Below, piece by piece: positions 1-6,320 of a stretch of 21,228 bases of DNA. Source of the stretch: Gammaproteobacteria bacterium (lineage in GTDB: Bacteria; Pseudomonadota; Gammaproteobacteria; Thiomicrospirales; Thiomicrospiraceae). The notes under the pieces were generated by a model. The model worked only from the letters and a program-made list of their open reading frames with translations. It made no database searches and had not been told where the DNA came from. The DNA lies in NCBI GenBank assembly GCA_013153955.1, contig JAADDM010000009.1, positions 1-21,228 on the forward strand, given 5' to 3'. Numbering within the stretch: the stretch's first letter is position 1; the number at the start of each line of letters is the position of its first letter. The translations under genes and the position numbers were made by a program.

Positions 1-1260
1 GTCTCTAAAGGCGACATTATCAATGCCGTTGAAGGTGGCTGTTGCACGATGGCGGATATCAAAGCCTCAACAGAAGCGGGAACGGGGTGTGGAGGCTGTA
101 TTCAGCTGGTAACAAACGTATTAAATAATGAGCTAGAAAAACGTGGCGTAGAAGTGAATACAGATATTTGTGAGCACTTTGGCCATACACGCCAAGAACT
201 TTATCACATCTGCCAAGTAGAAGAGATTAAAGACTTTGATACCCTGATTTCTAAGCATGGTTCAGGCTGTGGGTGTGAAGTATGTAAGCAGGCGGCAGGC
301 AGTATTTTTGCCTCACTTTGGAATGCTTATGCGTTAGAAGTAGATAAAATTGCACTGCAAGATACCAATGATAACTATCTTGGAAACATGCAAAAGGACG
401 GAACTTACTCCGTTATTCCGCGTGTACCTGGTGGAGAGATTACCCCGCAGAAATTGATTGTATTGGGTGAAGTAGCTAAGAAGTATAAGCTTTATACCAA
501 AATTAACGGGGGGCAGCGTATTGTCCTGTTCGGCGCACAGATGAATGATCTGCCTGCTATTTGGTCAGAATTGATCGAAGCAGGATTTGAGTCTGGCCAA
601 GCATACGCGAAGGCGCTTCGTACCGTTAAATCATGTGTCGGTTCAACTTGGTGTCGTTTTGGATTAGATGACTCTGTTACCATGGCGATTGAGTTAGAAG
701 ATCGTTATAAGGGGGTTCGCTCTCCGCATAAGATGAAGATGGGGGTTTCAGGCTGTACACGTGAGTGTGCCGAGGCACAGGCGAAGGATATTGGCTTAAT
801 CTCGACGGAGAATGGTTGGAACTTATTTGTCTGTGGTAATGGTGGAATGAAGCCTCGCCATGCTGACCTATTCGCAACAGACCTAACCAAAGAAGAGGTC
901 TTTAAGTATGTCGATCGTCTATTAATGTTCTACATTAAAACTGCCGATAGACTACAGAGAACAGCTACTTGGATGGACAACCTTGAAGGGGGGCTTGCCT
1001 ACTTACAAGATGTTGTGATTAATGATTCACTGGGACTAGGCGAGTCACTTGAAGCGGAGATGGAAGCCCTTCACCAGACTTACAAGTGTGATTGGAAGAC
1101 GGCGATTGAGAACCCTGAGTTCACTAAGCGTTTCCGTTCATTCGTCAACGTAGATAGCCCTGCAGAGCAGCTGTTTGTTCAGGAGCGTGGTCAGATTCGT
1201 CCAGCAACTGAGTCAGAAAAACTAGATGGCATCGCGGTCGAAATTAAAGAGATTGCTTAA
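1..1260 (+). CDS. nirB: Nitrite reductase [NAD(P)H] large subunit, 3' part
   Basis: This is the C-terminal 419 residues of the cytoplasmic assimilatory nitrite reductase, which reduces nitrite to ammonium with NAD(P)H. The frame is open to the first base, so the gene begins outside the window and the ATG at 49 is internal. Visible in order are the second half of a BFD-like [2Fe-2S] domain (Cys codons at 88 and 97), the NirB-typical GCGCEVCK segment near 274-297, the ferredoxin-like half-domain, and the siroheme/[4Fe-4S] ligands as C-x5-C (634-654) and C-x3-C (754-768). The N-terminal FAD and NAD domains lie upstream. nirD and nasA follow on the same strand and cysG, which makes its siroheme, is about 5 kb downstream. 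The missing 5' end is due to the window edge; no frameshift is seen. Confidence 0.95.
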   Translation, partial: VSKGDIINAVEGGCCTMADIKASTEAGTGCGGCIQLVTNVLNNELEKRGVEVNTDICEHFGHTRQELYHICQVEEIKDFDTLISKHGSGCGCEVCKQAAGSIFASLWNAYALEVDKIALQDTNDNYLGNMQKDGTYSVIPRVPGGEITPQKLIVLGEVAKKYKLYTKINGGQRIVLFGAQMNDLPAIWSELIEAGFESGQAYAKALRTVKSCVGSTWCRFGLDDSVTMAIELEDRYKGVRSPHKMKMGVSGCTRECAEAQAKDIGLISTENGWNLFVCGNGGMKPRHADLFATDLTKEEVFKYVDRLLMFYIKTADRLQRTATWMDNLEGGLAYLQDVVINDSLGLGESLEAEMEALHQTYKCDWKTAIENPEFTKRFRSFVNVDSPAEQLFVQERGQIRPATESEKLDGIAVEIKEIA

Positions 1261-1298
1261 ATAATCCATGTTAATCGTTAAGGTTAAATAGTTGATGT

Positions 1299-1336
1299 AG
1301 CGTGTTGAAATAACACGCTTATTTAATTCTATTTTT
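1299..1336 (+). terminator. Terminator-like hairpin between nirB and nirD
   Basis: A perfect 8-bp stem (1299-1306 with 1312-1319) closes a 5-base loop and is followed by a T-rich run (tatttaattctattttt). It lies 38 bases after the nirB stop and 95 before nirD. It could terminate or attenuate transcription so that nirD is made at a lower level, or be an RNA-processing site. Stem GC content is modest, so efficiency is uncertain. Confidence 0.5.
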
Positions 1337-1377
1337 GCTGTTTAAAACCTAATATTTAAAACCCGGCGGTTAAAACA

Positions 1378-1389
1378 ACCAGGCCTGGT
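1378..1389. repeat. Iterated palindrome ACCAGNNCTGGT, copy 1
   Basis: The perfect 12-bp palindrome ACCAGGCCTGGT lies in the nirB-nirD gap, 24 bases upstream of the nirD start and just before its ribosome-binding site. It is one of six copies in the window. In this position it could be a regulatory half-site pair or a small hairpin affecting nirD translation, but its presence inside unrelated genes argues for a genome-wide word. Confidence 0.6.
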
Positions 1390-1413
1390 AAGATTCATTT
1401 AAAGGAGATCACC

Positions 1414-1734
1414 ATGAGTGATTTTGTAAAAGTTTGTTCAACTGACGACCTTGTAAAAAACTCAGGGGTTGCCGCACTGGTCAACGATACCCAGATTGCC
1501 CTGTTCTATATTAACGATGAAGTCTATGCACTTAATAACTTTGATCCCATTGGTAAAGCCTACGTGATGTCTCGTGGCATGATTGGCGATTTAAAGGGCG
1601 AGTTGATGGTTGCCGCTCCGTTATTAAAGCAACACTATAGTCTTAAAACGGGCGAGTGTTTAGATGTTGAGGGTGTCTCAATTCCTAGCTACCCAGCAAA
1701 AATTGAGAACAATGAGGTGTTTGTTAAAGTCTAA
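1414..1734 (+). CDS. nirD: Nitrite reductase small subunit NirD
   Basis: NirD is the small Rieske-fold partner of NirB in cytoplasmic nitrite reduction. The 106-residue length is normal for the family. The signature NNFDPIGKAYVMSRG (residues 41-55) followed by the AAPLLKQHYSLKTGECL stretch (67-83) is typical. As in other proteobacterial NirD proteins, the C-x-H and C-x2-H ligands of true Rieske proteins are absent, so no iron-sulfur cluster is expected. The start is well fixed by AAAGGAG at 1401-1407, six bases before ATG. The gap of 153 bases to nirB is longer than usual for nirBD pairs and holds a hairpin and a 12-bp palindrome, so the two subunits may not be made in a simple 1:1 transcript. 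Confidence 0.93.
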   Translation: MSDFVKVCSTDDLVKNSGVAALVNDTQIALFYINDEVYALNNFDPIGKAYVMSRGMIGDLKGELMVAAPLLKQHYSLKTGECLDVEGVSIPSYPAKIENNEVFVKV

Positions 1735-1747
1735 ATGACTTATTTTC

Positions 1748-1785
1748 AGCTCACATGAAAAGCTTAACCTCCTTTTATGTGGGCT
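1748..1785 (+). terminator. Hairpin between nirD and nasA, possible terminator or leader structure
   Basis: An imperfect stem of about 13 bp, including two G-U pairs, joins 1748-1760 with 1773-1785, starting 14 bases after the nirD stop. No clean T run follows (ggtatttaaaatg), so it is a weak terminator candidate. It might instead be a leader hairpin ahead of nasA; enteric nas operons are controlled by leader antitermination through NasR, but nothing here shows that mechanism directly. Confidence 0.3.
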
Positions 1786-1857
1786 GGTATTTAAAATGCG
1801 TTACCTATCTGTTTCATACCTCCTTTTTATCCACCTGAATTAAGAAGTTACCCCTCT

Positions 1858-4635
1858 ATGTCGACTACGCCGAACATGCCTCAAATGCCCACTATGTCTC
1901 TGTCAGAAAATCAAAGCATTCAAACCACTTGCCCCTACTGTGGGGTGGGTTGCGGAATGGATATCTCAGCCAAACCAGCCAAACCAGCCAAAAAGAATTT
2001 GGCGGGTATTGAGTCTTTTGAGGTAAAAGTGGTCGGCTCAGAAACACACCCAGCTAACTTTGGTCGTCTTTGCGTCAAAGGCTCTTCGGCTGGCGAGACC
2101 GTTGATTTTGAAGGTCGTATGCTTGACCCTCAAGTCAATGGAGAGGTGGTTAGTTGGGACAGTGCGCTGGATACCGTTGCCGACAAATTTCAATCCGTCA
2201 TTGCTGAGCACGGCTCGGATGCGGTTGCATTTTATGTGTCAGGCCAGCTATTAACTGAAGATTACTACATTGCCAATAAGCTGATTAAAGGCTTTATGGG
2301 AACGGCGAATATTGATACCAATTCGCGCCTCTGCATGGCTTCTGCCGTGGTAGGTTACAAGCGCGCTTTTGGCTCAGACACGGTGCCTTGCAGCTACGAT
2401 GATTTGGAGTCGGCAGACCTGTTAATTATGGTTGGCTCAAATGCGGCATGGGCACACCCGATTGTTTATCAGCGTATCGCCGCAGAGAAGCGTCGTCGTC
2501 CGGATATGAAAATCATAGTGATTGACCCTCGTAAAACCGCTACTTGCGACATTGCTGATTTACACCTTGCCGTTAAACCCGGTGCAGATGCGGTACTTTT
2601 CAATGGCTTGTTATCGGCATTAGTCAGCTCTGACGCGCTTAATCAAGACTATATTGATCAATATACAGAGGGCTTTGATTCGGCCATCGCTGAAGCCCAG
2701 AAAAATCAAAGCTCGATTGCCGAAGTTGCGCAGCAATGTGAACTAGATGAAGCTGATTTAACGCAGTTTTTTGAGTGGGCAATCGCCCGTCAAAAGATGG
2801 TAACGCTTTACTCTCAAGGGGTTAACCAATCCTCTTCTGGGGTCGATAAATCCAATGCCATTATCAACTGTCATCTTGCGACGGGGCGCATTGGTCAAGC
2901 GGGCATGGGGCCGTTCTCCATCACGGGTCAACCCAATGCGATGGGTGGGCGTGAAGTAGGTGGCTTAGCCAATCAACTGGCCGCGCACATGGACTTTACC
3001 AAACCAGAAAGCATCGACCGCGTAAGCCGCTTCTGGCAAGCCGAAAACATGGCGCAAAGCAACGGTTTAAAAGCCATTGACATGTTTAACGCGGTAGCCG
3101 ATGGCACAATTAAAGCCATCTGGATTATCAACACCAACCCAGTGGTCTCCATGCCCGATGCAGATGCGGTTAAAAAAGCACTACAGGCGTGTGAGATGGT
3201 GGTTGTTTCTGACTGTATTCAAGATACCGATACCACGCAAGTGGCTGATGTGCTGTTACCTGCTCTGCCATGGGGAGAGACGGATGGCTCTGTCACCAAC
3301 TCTGATCGAACCGTCTCTCGTCAGCGTAAGTTTATGAATGGGCCAAAAAATGCTCGTGCTGACTGGTGGATGATTATGCAAGTCGCCCATAAAATGGGCT
3401 TTAAAGCTCAGTTTGATTACCATACGGTATCGGATATATTCAGAGAGCACGCTGCACTGTCTGGGTTCGAGAACGAAGGCAGTCGTGATTTTGATATCTC
3501 TTTGTTAGACCAAATTACCGAAGGCGAATATTCAGCACTACAGCCATTCCAGTGGCCGCTGAATGTTAAAAGTCCAAAAGGTACAGAGCGTATGTTTACC
3601 GATGGCAAATTCTTTACTGCCAGTGGTAAGGCGCAGTTTATCGCTATTACGCCTAAGCCCCCTAAATACCCCACCAGTAAGGCATTACCTTTTATTCTGA
3701 ACACGGGGCGAGTGCGTGATCAGTGGCATACGATGACGCGTACAGCCAAAACGGCTAAATTAATGTCGCACACGGACGAGCCTTATGTGAGTTTAAACCC
3801 TGCGGATGCTGTGGACTACGGTTTACAAGAGGGACAGCTTGCGAAGGTTGAGAACGATTTGGGAGTGCTCATTGCGCGCGTTAAAATTGATCAAGGTCAG
3901 CGTAAGGGCAGTTTATTTGTGCCGATTCACTGGACAGCACAGTACGCCAGTCATGGTCGTGTCGATGTACTGGTACAACCCGTTGGTGACCCTCTGTCAG
4001 GTCAACCAGAATCAAAACATAGCCCTGTTAAAATCTCCGCTTACCAAGCGAAGTGGCACGGTTTTATATTGAGTCGTAAGCCCATTAATACTGAGGCATT
4101 GGATTATTGGGTTAAGGTGAAAGGCAAGCAGTTCTATCGTTATGAAATTGCCAGTGAAACCCCGATTAAGAACTACCAGACCTGGTCAAAAGCAATTATT
4201 GAAGGTACGTCAGAATCATCTATATTTGACCAAGTCGAGCCGCTAGAAGCTTTGGAATATACCGATAAAGTGGGGCAGCGTTACCGTACGGCTAGACTTA
4301 AAAACAATCAGTTGCAGAGCGTGCTGTTTGTTGCGCCGTCTACCGAGCTACCGACACGCAGTTGGTTAGGGGGGCTGTTTACCAAAGCCGATATTGATGC
4401 TAAAAACCGCCTCATGCTATTAGCAGGACAGGCTTCGGGTGCAAAAGATGAAGGTAAAACCATCTGCTCTTGTTTTGGTATTGGCATTAATACCATTGTG
4501 GAAGCGATTCAAAAAGATAAACTCGATTCAGTAGAAGCCATCGGTAAAGCCTTAAAAGCCGGCACAAACTGCGGTAGTTGTGTACCTGAGCTAACCGAAA
4601 TTTTAAATGCAGAGCAAGCGAAAGCGTTGAAGTAA
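1858..4635 (+). CDS. nasA: Assimilatory nitrate reductase, catalytic subunit with C-terminal BFD domain
   Basis: This cytoplasmic bis-MGD molybdoenzyme reduces nitrate to nitrite, which NirBD then uses. The N-terminal [4Fe-4S] cluster ligands are C25, C28, C32 and C72 (CPYCGVGC, then GRLCVKG). C159 in NSRLCMAS is the expected molybdenum ligand. The body is a molybdopterin oxidoreductase domain with the dinucleotide-binding domain at roughly 650-780. The last 58 residues form a BFD-like [2Fe-2S] domain with ligands C870, C872, C905 and C908, as in the longer Klebsiella-type NasA; it probably accepts electrons from a reductase partner not seen here. The start is the first ATG in frame; the ribosome site is weak (AAGAAG about 10 bases upstream) and ATG 1876 or 1894 remains possible. 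A small in-frame tandem repeat lies near residues 38-45. Confidence 0.95.
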   Translation: MSTTPNMPQMPTMSLSENQSIQTTCPYCGVGCGMDISAKPAKPAKKNLAGIESFEVKVVGSETHPANFGRLCVKGSSAGETVDFEGRMLDPQVNGEVVSWDSALDTVADKFQSVIAEHGSDAVAFYVSGQLLTEDYYIANKLIKGFMGTANIDTNSRLCMASAVVGYKRAFGSDTVPCSYDDLESADLLIMVGSNAAWAHPIVYQRIAAEKRRRPDMKIIVIDPRKTATCDIADLHLAVKPGADAVLFNGLLSALVSSDALNQDYIDQYTEGFDSAIAEAQKNQSSIAEVAQQCELDEADLTQFFEWAIARQKMVTLYSQGVNQSSSGVDKSNAIINCHLATGRIGQAGMGPFSITGQPNAMGGREVGGLANQLAAHMDFTKPESIDRVSRFWQAENMAQSNGLKAIDMFNAVADGTIKAIWIINTNPVVSMPDADAVKKALQACEMVVVSDCIQDTDTTQVADVLLPALPWGETDGSVTNSDRTVSRQRKFMNGPKNARADWWMIMQVAHKMGFKAQFDYHTVSDIFREHAALSGFENEGSRDFDISLLDQITEGEYSALQPFQWPLNVKSPKGTERMFTDGKFFTASGKAQFIAITPKPPKYPTSKALPFILNTGRVRDQWHTMTRTAKTAKLMSHTDEPYVSLNPADAVDYGLQEGQLAKVENDLGVLIARVKIDQGQRKGSLFVPIHWTAQYASHGRVDVLVQPVGDPLSGQPESKHSPVKISAYQAKWHGFILSRKPINTEALDYWVKVKGKQFYRYEIASETPIKNYQTWSKAIIEGTSESSIFDQVEPLEALEYTDKVGQRYRTARLKNNQLQSVLFVAPSTELPTRSWLGGLFTKADIDAKNRLMLLAGQASGAKDEGKTICSCFGIGINTIVEAIQKDKLDSVEAIGKALKAGTNCGSCVPELTEILNAEQAKALK
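1969..1992 (+). repeat. In-frame 9-bp tandem repeat in nasA
   Basis: The unit gccaaacca occurs twice in tandem and begins a third time, encoding Ala-Lys-Pro repeats directly after the N-terminal iron-sulfur motif of NasA. It is a likely slippage site in a surface loop and keeps the reading frame. Confidence 0.6.
4175..4186. repeat. Iterated palindrome ACCAGNNCTGGT, copy 2
   Basis: ACCAGACCTGGT lies inside nasA, where the reading frame through it encodes Tyr-Gln-Thr-Trp-Ser. It is one of six exact copies of the 5-2-5 palindrome in the window. Confidence 0.6.
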
Positions 4636-4692
4636 TCCCTGAGTAGCGATCCGCTATTTATCGTTACTTAGTTTGTATGGATTTATCCTTAA

Positions 4693-4742
4693 AAACAGAG
4701 AAGCCGAAACAACCAGGTCTGGTTGTTTCGGCTTCTCTGTTT
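4693..4742. terminator. Strong bidirectional terminator between convergent nasA and soxZ
   Basis: A perfect 24-bp inverted repeat (4693-4716 and 4719-4742) has only two bases at its centre. It starts 57 bases after the nasA stop and lies 88 bases past the soxZ stop on the other strand. The flank read on the - strand is CTCTGTTTTTAAGG, a good T run for ending sox transcription; on the + strand the stem runs into TTTCTACC, a weaker run. The apex is a copy of the ACCAGNNCTGGT palindrome (4712-4723). Confidence 0.88.
4712..4723. repeat. Iterated palindrome ACCAGNNCTGGT, copy 3 (terminator apex)
   Basis: ACCAGGTCTGGT forms the centre of the 24-bp inverted repeat after nasA. Terminators built around a repeated word recall those formed by paired uptake sequences in Haemophilus and Neisseria, although the word here is different. 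Confidence 0.6.
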
Positions 4743-4830
4743 CTACCTTAGATGTTTGTCATACAGGCTTGCCTTTAGACAAAATTTTGAGAGTACGATA
4801 AAGAGGGCGTCGGTTACGACTTTAACGGGT

Positions 4831-5142
4831 TTACTTAAGCGTAATCTGACTGGTTCCGGTTTCCCCCATATTGTCGGTTAAGCTGATGGCAATTTTATCG
4901 CCTTTTGTTGCCGTGAGTTTAACGGCTAAATAAGGGTTGGCTGAGACCGCCCCCGACCATTGAGAGGTTACCGCTTCTGTTCCGTTGACGGTAATAGAGA
5001 CCGACTCAATGTATTTAGCAGGATAGGGCTTACCTGTTTTTTTGTTCATTCTTACACCTGATTCCATTGGGTGTTTAATTAAGGCTTTTACTTCTGCAAT
5101 CGGGCCTTTTACTTTTCCACGCATTCTGATTTTAATAGTCAT
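4831..5142 (-). CDS. soxZ: Thiosulfate oxidation carrier complex protein SoxZ
   Basis: SoxZ is the partner of SoxY in the periplasmic heterodimer that carries sulfur intermediates during Sox-dependent thiosulfate oxidation. The 103-residue protein is the usual length and shows the family features: an N-terminal KIRMRGK strand, EVKALIKHPMESGVR (17-31), and SANPYLAVKL followed by D-N-M-G-E-T near the C-terminus. It has no signal peptide, as expected, because it is exported with SoxY. The start has a ribosome site AAAGGAT shortly upstream (5148-5154 on the + strand). It lies downstream of soxY on the same strand; the 143-base gap is long for this pair. Transcription probably ends at the inverted repeat 4693-4742. 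Confidence 0.93.
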   Translation of the reverse strand: MTIKIRMRGKVKGPIAEVKALIKHPMESGVRMNKKTGKPYPAKYIESVSITVNGTEAVTSQWSGAVSANPYLAVKLTATKGDKIAISLTDNMGETGTSQITLK

Positions 5143-5186
5143 AGTGTTATCCTTTTAAGAATAGAATTCTCTTTTTAGCTTTACCG

Positions 5187-5207
5187 AGCTACCTATTCCA
5201 GATAGCT
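5187..5207 (-). other. Small hairpin in the soxY-soxZ gap
   Basis: On the - strand AGCTATC (5207-5201) can pair with GGTAGCT (5193-5187), giving 7 bp including one G-U pair around a 7-base loop. It lies between soxY and soxZ with no T run after it. It could stabilise or punctuate the soxYZ transcript. The evidence is the pairing only. Confidence 0.3.
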
Positions 5208-5285
5208 TTAAAGGCTAGGGTGTATTTAATATCGTACTTACAGTGTATTTTTCTTATTATTTAGCTTAATAATGAGGGGGAAAAG

Positions 5286-5753
5286 TTATCCGCCACACCC
5301 TCCAATGGTGACTTTAACTTCTTGCTGTGCTTTGAACAGTTTGCCACCCGCTTTGACGACCGCAATAACGTCCATGGTTTGTCCCATTTTAATTCGAGTT
5401 GAGACAAACCCGACCGCAGCCGCGCCAAAGGTGTATTCACACACGAGGGGTTGAGGGTTTTTGCTGGCCATAATGGCAATGGACTCTACGCCACTCATAG
5501 TGGATGCATCCACTGTTACGGGGGTCACTGCACCATTTTCAGCTATTGCAGGGGCTTTTAGTTTAATGTCGCTCGATTCAACAGCGTTAGCTGACCCAAA
5601 TACATTGCTCAGTGCTTCATCCGTTGTTTTGGCTGAAAAGGCCTTCTTATTCCAGTCAGCAAGCACCGTTGTTGGGGTGAGCAGTCCTGCATTGGCGGCA
5701 ATAACAGCAGTTCCAGTGGCTAAGGTATTTTTAAGAAATGATCTACGTTTCAT
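5286..5753 (-). CDS. soxY: Thiosulfate oxidation carrier protein SoxY
   Basis: SoxY is the periplasmic sulfur carrier of the Sox system; intermediates are bound covalently to the cysteine of its C-terminal GGCGG swinging arm, seen here as the last residues with C153. The N-terminus MKRRSFLKNT is a twin-arginine signal, followed by a hydrophobic stretch and a likely cleavage near TTVLA-DW (about residue 32). Length 155 is normal for the precursor. The start is supported by AGGAG shortly upstream on the - strand (5764-5768). It is followed by soxZ, but no soxX, soxA, soxB or soxCD lies in the window, so the remaining Sox components must be encoded elsewhere or be absent. Confidence 0.95.
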   Translation of the reverse strand: MKRRSFLKNTLATGTAVIAANAGLLTPTTVLADWNKKAFSAKTTDEALSNVFGSANAVESSDIKLKAPAIAENGAVTPVTVDASTMSGVESIAIMASKNPQPLVCEYTFGAAAVGFVSTRIKMGQTMDVIAVVKAGGKLFKAQQEVKVTIGGCGG

Positions 5754-6320
5754 GGTATTTAAACTCCTAGTAACTAAAAAATGGAAGTGGTTAAGGATTT
5801 AATGATGCTCTTAATAGACGGGATTAAAATGAATCTTAGAATCAATGTTCATCTTTCGTTTTAATCGCCACTCCAGCATAAATCTTTGTTTAGCCCTGTA
5901 TTTAATGCTTGGTTAATATTAGTGAGGGCTAATGCTTCCTTAACTCCAGATTAGCGATTTGCAGAGAGAACGCAAGCGATAAAAAATAGGTTTTTTGAGA
6001 TTAGCGAAACTATTGAGACGGTATAAAATATATTTTTAGCCTATTATTTCAATAAGTTATGTCTTTACGGAAGTGCGCTTGTGTTTTTTTACGTATAAAG
6101 TGTTGTCAGGGTTGGTTACGGGTTTGCAAGAGTTGATTAAGGCTTTCCGAGTCAGTTAACAGCATTATTTATATTGAATACAGCATTTATAAAAATTTGA
6201 TAAGCGCGTTATAGCTACTCTTTAAATGGCTTTTGAGGATAAAATAACCGTATTGAATTGTTTAAGTATAAGGCTGGTGGGGATTTGAAAGTAAATCAGC
6301 CCTCAGTCAAAAGGAAGCCC
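5754..6320. other. Long divergent intergenic region between soxY and cysG
   Basis: About 570 AT-rich bases separate the divergent soxY and cysG genes. I see no convincing reading frame and no unambiguous sigma70 promoter, although both genes need one here. An 8-bp inverted repeat TTAGCCCT/AGGGCTAA (5890-5897 and 5925-5932, 27-base loop) could be a regulator site or leader hairpin for sox. The last 63 bases (6258-6320) are open in the cysG frame from a TTG codon, but they are more likely leader than coding sequence. Confidence 0.5.

Noticed and set aside
49..1260. nirB starting at ATG 49 as a complete 403-residue gene
   Set aside because: The same frame is open to base 1 and the preceding residues (VSKGDIINAVEGGC) are the BFD domain of NirB, so the gene is cut by the window edge.
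5461..5802. Open frame on the + strand opposite soxY
   Set aside because: It lies almost entirely across soxY, whose Tat signal and GGCGG terminus are certain; the + strand product has no recognisable features.
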